Source of the DNA: JACCZX01 sp963801035
Lineage (GTDB): Bacteria; Pseudomonadota; Gammaproteobacteria; Burkholderiales; Burkholderiaceae_F
Length of the DNA: 64,000 nt
Direction: 5' to 3'
Assembly: GCA_963801035.1 (NCBI GenBank)
Contig: CAWDDF010000003.1
Span: 186,001-250,000 of the forward strand
Shown: positions 25,848-34,106 of the stretch, piece by piece
Layout: each line of letters opens with the position of its first letter
Numbering within the stretch: the stretch's first letter is position 1
Notes under the pieces: model-generated
Database searches by the model: none
The model's input: only the letters and a program-made list of their open reading frames with translations
What the model was told of the DNA's origin: nothing
Program-made: the position numbers and the translations under genes

Positions 25848-25875
25848 AGAAGGGGTGCCCGTGGGCACCCCTTCT
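25848..25875 (-). terminator. Rho-independent terminator of the main pilin gene
   Basis: The arms AGAAGGGGTGCC and GGCACCCCTTCT form a perfect 12-bp GC-rich stem with a 4-base loop, followed on the minus strand by TTTTT. It lies 30 bases after the pilin stop and ahead of the accessory gene, so most pilin transcripts should end here. Confidence 0.88.
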
Positions 25876-25904
25876 ACCAAACGAACTACTACACAGATTG
25901 CAGA

Positions 25905-26486
25905 TTAAGCACGGCACTCAGCAGGTGAGTACTTCGCAATATGTGTTGGCGCAACGCCCGGCAACGGTGCAGGGCCTGCTTTACCAGCAGCAAAGCAATT
26001 CCAAACAATCGGAGCGGTCGGAACGACGCCAGCGGCTATGTTCACGCCACCCACAGACGGCACGAGCACAAGCGTCGTAGCCGCTACAGCGCTTGTCAAG
26101 GCTGCGGGGTAAGTGATCGTGATCTCGCCATCCACAGTGTCGATACCGATCGACGTTACTTTGGGCAAGTTAATCGGCGTAGCTGCTGAACCAAGCGTGC
26201 AAGTGCCCGCCGCAGCACACATGACTGGCGGATTGGCAGCGGGGTCACCGGTCTGGGCGCCAGCCGCAAGTCCGACCACACCCGGCGATCCATTTGCGGC
26301 GTTATCGGCCACTAGAACCTTCGAGGGGCTGGCCAACGTCAGGCCTTCCGTTACTTTCGCACGAATCGTGTAGTCCTGATACTGCGGAATGGCGATGGCC
26401 GCCAAGATGCCGATGATCGCAACCACGATCATCAACTCGATCAGCGTAAAGCCGCGTTGTGCGCGGGCGATTTGATTCTTAATCAT
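25905..26486 (-). CDS. pilA: Type IV pilin (main PilA)
   Basis: A 193-residue prepilin with a short leader (MIKNQIARAQRG) cut before FTLIELMIVVAIIGILAAIAIPQYQDYTIRAKV, the canonical type IVa helix with E5. The C-terminal disulfide loop is made by the cysteines in VWNCFAAGK and PAECRA. An extra cysteine pair (VMCAAAGTCTLG) sits mid-protein. It is the structural pilin for twitching, adhesion and DNA uptake. A clear AGGAGAG ribosome site and a sigma-54-type promoter lie upstream, and a strong terminator follows. The assembly machinery genes are not in the window. Confidence 0.95.
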   Translation of the reverse strand: MIKNQIARAQRGFTLIELMIVVAIIGILAAIAIPQYQDYTIRAKVTEGLTLASPSKVLVADNAANGSPGVVGLAAGAQTGDPAANPPVMCAAAGTCTLGSAATPINLPKVTSIGIDTVDGEITITYPAALTSAVAATTLVLVPSVGGVNIAAGVVPTAPIVWNCFAAGKAGPAPLPGVAPTHIAKYSPAECRA

Positions 26487-26544
26487 TTAAGAGCTCTCCT
26501 AGGAGGTCAGACAACATACGGCCCCATGCCGATGCCAAATACAC

Positions 26545-26560
26545 TCCAAGTTCTGTGCCA
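26545..26560 (-). promoter_or_regulatory. Sigma-54-type -24/-12 promoter for the main pilin
   Basis: Reading the minus strand, TGGCAC-N5-TTGGA matches the TGGCAC-N5-TTGCA consensus except for one base at the -12 element. It lies 59 bases before the pilin ATG. Pilin genes in Pseudomonas and many betaproteobacteria use sigma-54 with PilR, which supports the call. The activator site was not identified. Confidence 0.6.
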
Positions 26561-26670
26561 GGCCGTTTTAAGAGAATTGGAGGGGATTTCGCGATCAATT
26601 CCCGCTTTCCCTGACGCGCATCGTCACATGTTGCGGCCGGTTTTTGTCACGCGGTGCCTCACCGTGACCG

Positions 26671-26690
26671 GCTCATCCAGTCGGATGAGC
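26671..26690 (-). terminator. Hairpin downstream of the FHA gene
   Basis: A perfect 8-bp stem (GCTCATCC / GGATGAGC) with a 4-base loop lies 10 bases after the FHA stop. A second nested hairpin (GGTG-CCT-CACC, extended by GTCAC/GTGAC) lies at about 26647-26669. Neither is followed by a T-run, so termination is only suggested. Confidence 0.4.
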
Positions 26691-26700
26691 AATGCGTTGC

Positions 26701-27393
26701 TTATGCTGCGGCTTGGACTGCGGGTGCGTTGACGAACTCCATCCGCACGCCGGCGAGCTCGATGACGTCGCTGTTTTTCAGCGGATGCGCAGCAGAGCCG
26801 AGGTTGACGCCGTTAACGCTGGGGAACATCTCGCCTTCGACGTGCGCGATGAAGTAGCCGGTGGGCCGGCGCGTGATGACTGCCACCTGATGGCCGGGGC
26901 GGCCGATCGTGGTCAGTGCCTTGACGAGCTGCAGCTCGCGACCTTCGTTGGCACCGGTAAGAATCTTGATCGCTGCAGCGGGTGGGCCGTCCTCGCCGTT
27001 CGCTCCCGGCTGCCGGATCTGGATCGTGGCTGGGCCGGGTCCGTAGAACTCGCGGCGCAGCGGCTGTGACGTGTCGATATCGACTTCGCCTTCGGTACCG
27101 GTGGCGCCGTCTGCCAGAAACTTCAGGCGGTACTTGCCGATCTCCAGCGTATCTCCGCTTTGCAGCAGGTGCTTCTTGATCGGCTGGCCGTTGACGGTCG
27201 TGCCGTTGGTCGAGCCCAGATCTTCGAGGTAGACGTCGCCGGCCGACGTGTAGATGACCGAATGCTCGCCACTCACGGCGAGGTTGTCGATCACGATATC
27301 GTTGTGCGAGCGGCGGCCGATGGTGGTGCGGTCCTTGGCGAGACCGACTTCACGCAGCACAACGCCGTCCAGACTCAGGACCAGCCTAGGCAT
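26701..27393 (-). CDS. FHA-domain protein (phosphothreonine-binding)
   Basis: A 230-residue protein. The N-terminal FHA domain has all core residues: TTIGRRSHNDIVI, SGEHSVIY and DLGSTNGTTVNGQPI. A second, degenerate FHA-like unit follows (ALTTIGRPGHQVAVI, GYFIAHVEG, FPSVNGVNL). No transmembrane segment is seen. ATG 27393 is chosen for its GAGGGAG ribosome site; the longer frame to 27459 is not needed. FHA domains read phosphothreonine, and a PP2C phosphatase gene lies 99 bases upstream, suggesting a shared Ser/Thr phosphorylation circuit. No kinase gene is in the window. Confidence 0.9.
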   Translation of the reverse strand: MPRLVLSLDGVVLREVGLAKDRTTIGRRSHNDIVIDNLAVSGEHSVIYTSAGDVYLEDLGSTNGTTVNGQPIKKHLLQSGDTLEIGKYRLKFLADGATGTEGEVDIDTSQPLRREFYGPGPATIQIRQPGANGEDGPPAAAIKILTGANEGRELQLVKALTTIGRPGHQVAVITRRPTGYFIAHVEGEMFPSVNGVNLGSAAHPLKNSDVIELAGVRMEFVNAPAVQAAA

Positions 27394-27491
27394 AGATTCT
27401 CCCTCGGCCATCATTTTGTTCTCTCGTTCAATTTTGCCAGCGTGCAAAAAGGTTGCCAATCAACGGCTTACTTGGACGATACGGGCGACTG

Positions 27492-28322
27492 CTAGACGGG
27501 CACAAGCTCGCCATTGACCAGTTCGCCCTCGGTCACCTCGATCGCCGCCGCGGCCACCTGCATTTCACTGACGGACGATACGCGAACCACGATCACCGAG
27601 ATATTGTCCCTACCGCCCGATTCGTTGGCCAGATCGACCAGCCGTCGCGCCGTCTCGTGCATGTTTTCTTCGTTGATGGACAGCAGCCCCTCGATTTCAT
27701 AGCTGCCGACCATCTCAGTCAAGCCGTCCGAACACAACAGAATGATGTCGCCCGCCAGAACGTCCACGTTATGAATTTCGGGCTCGATGTCGGCCCCCGC
27801 TCCAAGTGCGCGCGTGACCAGATTCTTAGCCGGTAGCGAACGCGCTTCTTCCTCGGTGACCATGCCGGCGTCAAGCAGCTCCTGCGAAAACGAGTGGTCG
27901 CGTGTGAGCTGTTCGAGCATTGAGTCGCGATAACGATACAGCCGTGAATCTCCGGTATGCGCGACCCAAAGCCGGCCGCTCAGAAACCAGCCGATCACCA
28001 ACGTGGTCGCCATGCCCTCGAACGCCGTGCTGTTCAACGCCGCGTTGTAAATGTTCGAGTTGATGTCCGTCACCGTGTCGTAGATCGCTTCGTCGGGCGT
28101 GAACGTACCGTCGTCCGCATCGAGCGCGTCGATCGCCGATGCGAGCCGTTCAAGCACCGAACTGATCGCCATCACACTCGCCACTTCACCCGCGTTGTAG
28201 CCACCCAGCCCGTCGGCCAGCACAAACAAGCCGCACGATGGATCGGCGCCGATCGCATCCTCGTTCAACGGACGTACCAGCCCCGGGTGAGTTTTCAGCG
28301 CGAAGTCGAGTGAAAAGCTCAT
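27492..28322 (-). CDS. PP2C-family Ser/Thr protein phosphatase (Stp1-like)
   Basis: A 276-residue metal-dependent protein phosphatase with all PPM motifs: THPGLVRPLNEDAIG, LFVLADGLGGYNAGEVAS, LWVAHTGDSRLYRYR, ILLCSDGLTEMV and GGRDNISVIVVRV. The Asp residues of the two-metal centre are in place. A mid-protein block HSFSQELLDAGMVTEEEA is also conserved. It removes phosphate from Ser/Thr and probably opposes a Hanks-type kinase encoded elsewhere. GTG 28325 would add one residue; ATG 28322 is used. It is in tandem with the FHA gene. Confidence 0.94.
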   Translation of the reverse strand: MSFSLDFALKTHPGLVRPLNEDAIGADPSCGLFVLADGLGGYNAGEVASVMAISSVLERLASAIDALDADDGTFTPDEAIYDTVTDINSNIYNAALNSTAFEGMATTLVIGWFLSGRLWVAHTGDSRLYRYRDSMLEQLTRDHSFSQELLDAGMVTEEEARSLPAKNLVTRALGAGADIEPEIHNVDVLAGDIILLCSDGLTEMVGSYEIEGLLSINEENMHETARRLVDLANESGGRDNISVIVVRVSSVSEMQVAAAAIEVTEGELVNGELVPV

Positions 28323-28337
28323 CACACGTTGAGCGGA

Positions 28338-28781
28338 TCAGCGATGAACCAGCACCGAGATGTCCGCGTGGGTGAGGACTTTCTGCGTCACGCTGCCGAG
28401 CAGAATGCCCTTGATTCCGCGGCGGCCGTGTGAAGCCATGTAGATCAGATCACATTTGTTCTTCTTGGCGACCTTAAGAATCGAATCCGCCGGGAAATCG
28501 CTGGTGACATGGATTGACCGGCAGCGCACCCCGGCTGCGGCAGCGGCTTTTTCAATCACTTTCAGGTAACGCTGCGCGACCTTCTCGATCATCGCGGCGT
28601 TTTCCTGGGGAGTCCGAATTCCGACCGGCAGCAATCCACGATACTCGAGCGGGGTAGCAGCAGGTGCAGCAAACAACCCCGTGATACGAGCGCCCACCGC
28701 ACTTGCGAGCTTGACTGCGGCGAGCGACGCGCTGCGTGATAAAGGTGAGCCGTCGGTGGGGACCAGAATGTGTTCGTACAT
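28338..28781 (-). CDS. Universal stress protein (UspA family)
   Basis: This 147-residue single-domain Usp starts MYEHILVPTDGSPLSRSA. Its C-terminal ATP-binding loop is seen as ASHGRRGIKGILLGSVTQKVL, matching G-x2-G-x9-G-S. The longer frame to 29018 overlaps the permease gene upstream and is not real. It lies between the permease and the phosphatase on the same strand, with 15 bases to the phosphatase start. Its role in stress survival is inferred from the family. Confidence 0.93.
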   Translation of the reverse strand: MYEHILVPTDGSPLSRSASLAAVKLASAVGARITGLFAAPAATPLEYRGLLPVGIRTPQENAAMIEKVAQRYLKVIEKAAAAAGVRCRSIHVTSDFPADSILKVAKKNKCDLIYMASHGRRGIKGILLGSVTQKVLTHADISVLVHR

Positions 28782-28792
28782 CGCGGCTCCAA

Positions 28793-30106
28793 TTATGCTG
28801 TGTAGGGCAGAACCCAGATCAGCATTCCCAAGATATAGCAGACGACAGAGCAGATCAGCGTAAACGGGACGCTCCAGGCGAGAAACTCGCGCAGCGAAAC
28901 TTTGCGACCTTCTTCTTTTTCTCCCAGGCTCAGCGCGACGTACAAAGCCGGCGCGCCTGCGACTGTCAGGTTGCTGCCAAGAGTTCCGGACCAAAGCAGC
29001 ATCCAGTACAACGGCCACGGTTCAATGCCGCCGGCTGCCATGTCTTTGATGGTGTACAGAAAGGTCAGGATGTAGGCGTCGTGTTCGACCAAACCTACGA
29101 TCGGCACGGTGACCCAGTAAAGCAGCGTTGCCCCCCACGCGTAGTTCTCGACGAATATCGGGCGCAGGGCATCCGCGAGTTTGTCAAGGATGTGGCTTTT
29201 TTCCAGCCCACCGACCAGTGCAAAAAGCGCGATGTAAAAGAAAATCGCGCGCCAGTCCAGCTCCTGCAAGGCGTGCTCGAAACTAGGTGCTTTGACGCGA
29301 TCGCCCAGCAGCACAAGCACCAGCACCAGAGAAATTGCGCCAGTGAGTGCGATGAAACCCAGTTGCACGCCGATGTGCTCGCGCATTGACATCGCCACCA
29401 CCGTGCCGAGAAACCAGCCGACGACGATGGTTGCGAACAGCGGATTCTCGATCTTTGCGGTGACGCCAAGCTTGCTCGTATCAAGCACGCGCGCGTGGCC
29501 TCGGAATCCGTACCAGTACATCAAGCTAAGCGTGATCAGGAACGTCGTCATCAGGATAGGGAACGATGACGGTCGTCCGAACTGCCAGATGAAGTCGAAG
29601 AATTCGGCGCCCGCCACACTGTGCAGCATCTGCGGAGGCAGGTCACCGATGATCAGTGCGGTGCCCATGAAGTTCGCGCCGAAACCGATCATCAGGATCA
29701 CGGGCACTGAAGGTAGCTTCAAAGCCCGCGTCAGCGGCAGCGCCACCGGCGCCATCATCAGGATGGTGACGACGTTGTCGACAAACATCGAAATGAAGCC
29801 TGCCAAAAAGGTCAGGATGATGACCAGCAGGCCGGGCCGGCCGCCGGACAGCTTCAGCGCCTGAATCGACAGCCAGCTCGGCACGCCTGTCTTGCCGAAG
29901 TATCCGGCGATGATCCAGACACCGACCAGGATCGCCATCACGTTCCAGTCGACGTAATTGAAAGCGTCGCGCTCGGTCATGATGCCAAGCCAGCACATCA
30001 GCGCCACACCTAGCAGCGCAGCGAGCGTGCTGTCGATCACGTTCGTGATAACGGCCAGGATCGTCAGGCTGAAAACGATCAACGTGAGCCATTGCATCGG
30101 TTCCAT
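28793..30106 (-). CDS. ArsB/NhaD-like ion-transporter superfamily permease
   Basis: A 437-residue inner-membrane transporter with about 11-12 helices. The paired motifs SMFVDNVVTILMMAPVALPL and SGTLGSNLTVAGAPALYVAL are typical of the ion transporter superfamily (ArsB, NhaD, CitM-type carriers). An inserted GFGANFMGTALIIGDLPPQML repeat is also present. The substrate could be sodium/proton, arsenite or a dicarboxylate; sequence alone does not decide. It lies 11 bases upstream of the usp start, so the pair is probably co-transcribed. Confidence 0.82.
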   Translation of the reverse strand: MEPMQWLTLIVFSLTILAVITNVIDSTLAALLGVALMCWLGIMTERDAFNYVDWNVMAILVGVWIIAGYFGKTGVPSWLSIQALKLSGGRPGLLVIILTFLAGFISMFVDNVVTILMMAPVALPLTRALKLPSVPVILMIGFGANFMGTALIIGDLPPQMLHSVAGAEFFDFIWQFGRPSSFPILMTTFLITLSLMYWYGFRGHARVLDTSKLGVTAKIENPLFATIVVGWFLGTVVAMSMREHIGVQLGFIALTGAISLVLVLVLLGDRVKAPSFEHALQELDWRAIFFYIALFALVGGLEKSHILDKLADALRPIFVENYAWGATLLYWVTVPIVGLVEHDAYILTFLYTIKDMAAGGIEPWPLYWMLLWSGTLGSNLTVAGAPALYVALSLGEKEEGRKVSLREFLAWSVPFTLICSVVCYILGMLIWVLPYTA

Positions 30107-30146
30107 CGAGTCTTTCCTTGTTGGTTACGCGTGATCGTTTACGAAC

Positions 30147-30890
30147 TCAGCCTGGCGGGACGTGCTTGCGCAGCTTGACCGCGTCCTGGCGGCGCGCGCG
30201 CACGCGGATGTTCAGCATTTCGACAACCACCGAGAACGCCATTGCGAAGTAGATGTACCCCTTGGGTATCGGGTAGCCCCAGCCCTCGGCGACCAGCGCC
30301 ATCCCCACCAGAATCAGAAAACTCAACGCGAGCATTTTCACGGTGGGATGGCGGTCCACAAACTCGCCAATCGGCTTGGCGGCGAACATCATCACGCCGA
30401 CGGCAATCACGATGGCGAGCACCATGATCGGCACTTCATCGACCATGCCAACCGCGGTGATCACCGAATCTAGCGAGAAGATAATGTCGAGGATCGCGAT
30501 CTGCACGATGACGGTCGCAAAACTCGCACGCACTGCAGCAGCCGTGTGCTCGTCGGCCTCCCCTTCGAGCGAGTTGTGGATCTCATGCACGCTCTTCCAC
30601 ATCAGGAACAAGCCGCCACCCACCAGTATCAGATCGCGCCCCGAGATGTCCCTACCGATGGAGACCAGGGGCTCGGTCAGTGTCATCACCCACGCGAGCG
30701 ACAGGAGCAACGCGATGCGCGTGAACATCGCAAACCCGAGACCGAGAATGCGGGCGCGCTGCCGTTGTGCTTCGGGCAGCCGGCCGACCAATATCGAAAT
30801 GAAAATGATGTTGTCGACACCAAGGACGATTTCCAGCGCAGTCAGCGTAAACAGCGCTATCCATGCCTGCGGATCCGACAGCCATTCCAT
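30147..30890 (-). CDS. TerC-family integral membrane protein
   Basis: A 247-residue protein with about seven helices and the TerC signature acids in LEIVLGVDNIIFISILVGRLP and IAILDIIFSLDSVITAVGM. TerC homologues such as Alx and MeeF are linked to manganese export and to metal loading of exported proteins; the older link is tellurite resistance. It starts 10 bases after sucD ends, on the same strand, an arrangement common in Burkholderiales. Confidence 0.93.
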   Translation of the reverse strand: MEWLSDPQAWIALFTLTALEIVLGVDNIIFISILVGRLPEAQRQRARILGLGFAMFTRIALLLSLAWVMTLTEPLVSIGRDISGRDLILVGGGLFLMWKSVHEIHNSLEGEADEHTAAAVRASFATVIVQIAILDIIFSLDSVITAVGMVDEVPIMVLAIVIAVGVMMFAAKPIGEFVDRHPTVKMLALSFLILVGMALVAEGWGYPIPKGYIYFAMAFSVVVEMLNIRVRARRQDAVKLRKHVPPG

Positions 30891-30899
30891 ATAGCTAGC

Positions 30900-31784
30900 T
30901 CACCGCAATACGCTTTGCAACAGCTTGCCGATCTCGGATGGATTCTTGGTGGTACGGATGCCGCATTCCTCCAGCGTTGCCAGTTTCTGCTGCGCTGTTC
31001 CCATGCCGCCCGAAATGATTGCGCCCGCGTGCCCCATGCGCTTTCCCGCGGGTGCAGTCACGCCGGCAATGAATCCCACCACGGGCTTTTTCATATGGTC
31101 GCGCACCCAGAAGGCTGCGACCTCTTCGTCATTGCCGCCGATTTCGCCGATCATCACGACCGCATCGGTTTCGTCATCCTCATTGAAGAGCTTCAGCACG
31201 TCGATATGCTTCAAGCCATTGACCGGATCGCCTCCGATTCCGACGGCACTCGATTGACCCAGCCCCAGTTCGGTTAACTGACCAACCGCCTCGTAAGTCA
31301 GCGTGCCGGAACGCGAGACAACGCCGATACGACCCTTGCGGTGAATGTGACCCGGCATGATGCCGATCTTCAGCTCGTCCGGCGTGATCGTGCCCGGGCA
31401 ATTCGGACCGAGCAGCAACGCTCGCTTGCCGTCTTTGCGCATGCGGTCGCGCACGATGACCATGTCGCGCACCGGAATACCTTCGGTGATACAGATAACA
31501 AGGTCGAGATCGGCGTCGACCGCTTCCCAGATCGCGTCGGCCGCGCCCGCCGGTGGCACGTAGATCACCGAAACGTTGGCGCCTGTTTGCTTCTTCGCTT
31601 CCCTGACCGTGCCAAAGATCGGAACGCCCTCGAAATCTTCACCGGCCTTCTTTGGATTGACACCGGCGACGAAGCACGCCTTCCCATTCGCATACTCACG
31701 GCACACCCGAGTATGGAACTGGCCTGTCTTGCCGGTGATCCCTTGCGTAACGACGCGCGTGTTCTTGTCGATCAGAATGCTCAT
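30900..31784 (-). CDS. sucD: Succinyl-CoA synthetase subunit alpha
   Basis: A 294-residue CoA-binding subunit of the citric acid cycle enzyme that makes ATP/GTP from succinyl-CoA. CoA fold: VVTQGITGKTGQFHTRVC. Active-site His: GKRMGHAGAIISGGMG. GPNCPGTITP and GIGGDPVNG are also intact. It overlaps sucC by 4 bases (ATGA) for coupled translation. Confidence 0.98.
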   Translation of the reverse strand: MSILIDKNTRVVTQGITGKTGQFHTRVCREYANGKACFVAGVNPKKAGEDFEGVPIFGTVREAKKQTGANVSVIYVPPAGAADAIWEAVDADLDLVICITEGIPVRDMVIVRDRMRKDGKRALLLGPNCPGTITPDELKIGIMPGHIHRKGRIGVVSRSGTLTYEAVGQLTELGLGQSSAVGIGGDPVNGLKHIDVLKLFNEDDETDAVVMIGEIGGNDEEVAAFWVRDHMKKPVVGFIAGVTAPAGKRMGHAGAIISGGMGTAQQKLATLEECGIRTTKNPSEIGKLLQSVLR

Positions 31785-32953
31785 TGCTTTTTGCCTGCGG
31801 CTGCGACCACGACTTTCTGCGCCGCCTCCGCCATCGTGTCGGCGGAGATGATCGGCAACCCCGAATCCGCGAGCATCTTCTTCCCGAGCTGTTCGTTGGT
31901 GCCCTTCATGCGCACGACCAGCGGAACCTTCAACTGCAGAGCGCGTGATGCCGTAATGACACCTTCTGCAATCACATCGCAGCGCATGATGCCGCCGAAG
32001 ATGTTGACGAGAATCGCTTTCAGGTTGGGGTTGCGAAGCATCAACTTGAACGCCTCGGTCACCTTCTGTGGGGTCGCGCCGCCACCGACGTCGAGAAAAT
32101 TGGCGGGCTCGCCTCCGAACAGCTTGATCGCGTCCATCGTTGCCATCGCGAGGCCAGCGCCGTTGACCAGGCAGCCAATGTTGCCGTCGAGCTGTATGTA
32201 AGACAGATCGAACTTCGATGCCTCGATCTCCGCAGGATCTTCTTCGTCGAAGTCGCGTAATGCCACGATGTCCGGATGCCGAAATAAAGCATTCGAATCG
32301 AAGTTCATCTTCGAATCGAGCACGATCAGTTGTCCGTCACCTGTTAACACGAGAGGGTTGATCTCGGCGAGCGAGGCATCGGTTTCCCAGAACGCTTTGT
32401 AGAGTCCCTGGAAAATTTCCCGCGCGGCAGGAACGCTGGCGGGCGGTATGCCGATCTTGAACGAGATGTCGTCAGCATCAAGGTCGCTCAACCCGAGCGA
32501 CTGCTCGATATGCACCTTGTGAATCTTCTCAGGCGTATGTGCCGCCACTTCCTCGATGTTGACTCCACCCTCCGAGCTTGCAATCAACGTGACTTGCTGA
32601 GTGGCGCGATCTACGACCATGCCGACGTAATACTCTTTCTTGATGTCGGCGCCCTCCTCGATCAACAGCCGGCGAACCTTCTGTCCGGTGGGACTCGTTT
32701 GATGCGTGATCAGTTGCATGCCGAGAATTTCTGACGCACGCGCGCGGACCTCTTCGATCGAGCGCGCAACTTTGACACCGCCTCCCTTGCCTCGACCGCC
32801 TGCATGGATCTGAGCTTTGACGACCCACACCGGTCCTCCGAGATCGCGTGCTGCATCGACTGCCTCATCGACGCTGAAGACCGCCATGCCGCGCGGCACC
32901 GGCATTCCGAATCGGCGAAAGATTTCCTTGCCTTGATATTCGTGGATTTTCAT
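31781..32953 (-). CDS. sucC: Succinyl-CoA synthetase subunit beta
   Basis: A 390-residue ATP-grasp subunit. It starts MKIHEYQGKEIFRRFGMPVP and contains VKAQIHAGGRGKGGGVK, EINPLVLTGDGQLIVLDSKMNFD, LDGNIGCLVNGAGLAMATMD and the swivel region NIFGGIMRCDVIAEGV. The length is standard. It is first of the sucC-sucD-terC run and sits 10 bases after the DUF2889 gene, so the run may begin further upstream. Confidence 0.98.
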   Translation of the reverse strand: MKIHEYQGKEIFRRFGMPVPRGMAVFSVDEAVDAARDLGGPVWVVKAQIHAGGRGKGGGVKVARSIEEVRARASEILGMQLITHQTSPTGQKVRRLLIEEGADIKKEYYVGMVVDRATQQVTLIASSEGGVNIEEVAAHTPEKIHKVHIEQSLGLSDLDADDISFKIGIPPASVPAAREIFQGLYKAFWETDASLAEINPLVLTGDGQLIVLDSKMNFDSNALFRHPDIVALRDFDEEDPAEIEASKFDLSYIQLDGNIGCLVNGAGLAMATMDAIKLFGGEPANFLDVGGGATPQKVTEAFKLMLRNPNLKAILVNIFGGIMRCDVIAEGVITASRALQLKVPLVVRMKGTNEQLGKKMLADSGLPIISADTMAEAAQKVVVAAAGKKQ

Positions 32954-32962
32954 CGCCGACGT

Positions 32963-33499
32963 CTACTTACGCGTCCAGCGTGGGTAGAACTGCGCGACGG
33001 CGGGTCCGTCGCTACGCAACGCATGGCAACGGTCAAGTTGCCACGGCTTGATCTCTTCGCTCTGATTGGCACTCTCGTGCGTTCTAAACACTTCACCTGC
33101 AAACGCCTGCACCGCAGCGGTCGGCAGCACGCCGGCGAGTTCCGTCAGATGAGTACAGCCATTGGTACCACCCAACCGAGCCAACGAAAGCTTGCGAAAG
33201 TTCTGCAACAGATTGAGACCCACCAGCTTCGAGTAGTCCGGCTCGATCGCCTCGCATTGACCGGGATACGGAACGGACCTGGAGCGTGCTGCCGCAGCGA
33301 CGATGTTGAATTGCGTATCGATCGTCACGTTTAGACCAAGATCGTGTACCGGTTCGCCGACGGGCCTTAGCCCGGTCGCCAAAACGAAGTCGCGCGCCTT
33401 GGTGTCCGTCAAGACTGCTTCGATATCCCACAAGCCGTCATCGCGTGCGTAAGCCTCGACCTTGATTGAGCGGGTGTGCACTTGGCGGCGGTTGGGCAT
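32963..33499 (-). CDS. DUF2889 domain-containing protein
   Basis: A 178-residue protein of unknown function, typical of betaproteobacteria in the interval between recX and sucC. Family features are QVHTRSIKVEAYARDDGLWDIEA, the central LTDTKARDF, and a conserved GGTNGCTHLTEL near residue 125. The His/Cys/Gly cluster there may bind a metal (inference). ATG 33499 is chosen because the longer frame to 33526 runs into a hairpin at 33516-33545. Confidence 0.86.
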   Translation of the reverse strand: MPNRRQVHTRSIKVEAYARDDGLWDIEAVLTDTKARDFVLATGLRPVGEPVHDLGLNVTIDTQFNIVAAAARSRSVPYPGQCEAIEPDYSKLVGLNLLQNFRKLSLARLGGTNGCTHLTELAGVLPTAAVQAFAGEVFRTHESANQSEEIKPWQLDRCHALRSDGPAVAQFYPRWTRK

Positions 33500-33515
33500 G
33501 CGGTCGGGAACGACA

Positions 33516-33545
33516 ACGGGCCGCACCTGATGTGGTGCGGCCCGT
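33516..33545 (-). terminator. Strong hairpin between recX and the DUF2889 gene
   Basis: A perfect 12-bp stem (ACGGGCCGCACC / GGTGCGGCCCGT) with a 6-base loop lies 57 bases after the recX stop. The minus-strand sequence after it (TTGTCGTTCCC) is only weakly T-rich, so termination is probable but may be partial. Confidence 0.6.
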
Positions 33546-33602
33546 CGAAGAATCTAACACAGCGAGTCGATCGCCGAGTCAGTCAAGTGTGCGCAGCTGC
33601 AA

Positions 33603-34106
33603 CTAGTCTGCCCGGCCGCGCAAAACCCGATAAATGGAGTCGAGCGAGAAGCCGCGAGCCTGTAAGAACCGGGCCTGTTTGGCGCGCTCTGCGGCGGATG
33701 CTGGCAACGCAGCGAATCGCTTCGATCGGACTGCATCGGCGCGCGAGACCTCTGTCTCGGATAACGTGCTTAGCGCCGCCGCACTCACGTCGTCGGCGAC
33801 GCCAAACTTTCGCAGGTCGTAGCGGATGCGCGCATCGCCGAAGCGTTGCGAGCGGCTGCGCGCTATGGAACTCGCAAAGCGCTCATCGGACAAGAGACCG
33901 TTGCGATCCAGCTCGTCCAGGACACGATCGATTTCTCCCGGTTCATCGTCTTCGCAAACATGCGGCGAGAGTTTGCGGTAAAGCTCGGCACGACTATGGT
34001 CACGCCGAGCAAGCAACGCGATTGCTCGACTGAGAAGACTTTTCGTCCGCCTCGGGCGTTGGAGTGTTGCGTCCGTACTGGAATCACTCCGCCGTGACAG
34101 CGACAC
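33603..34106 (-). CDS. recX: Regulatory protein RecX
   Basis: A 167-residue RecA modulator that limits filament growth. Its three-helix repeats are visible: SRAIALLARRDHSRAELYRKL, IDRVLDELDRNGLLSDERFA, FGDARIRYDLRKFGVADD and ARFLQARGFSLDSIYRVLRG. The GTG start at 34106 lies 23 bases inside the recA 3' end, with no good ATG downstream, so translation is coupled to recA. Expression should follow the SOS response through recA read-through. Confidence 0.92.
   Translation of the reverse strand: MSLSRRSDSSTDATLQRPRRTKSLLSRAIALLARRDHSRAELYRKLSPHVCEDDEPGEIDRVLDELDRNGLLSDERFASSIARSRSQRFGDARIRYDLRKFGVADDVSAAALSTLSETEVSRADAVRSKRFAALPASAAERAKQARFLQARGFSLDSIYRVLRGRAD

Noticed and set aside
28793..30106. 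Arsenite efflux linked to the ArsS cluster
   Set aside because: The permease is only distantly ArsB-like, is 15 kb away and sits with a stress-protein gene, so a link to arsenic is not supported.
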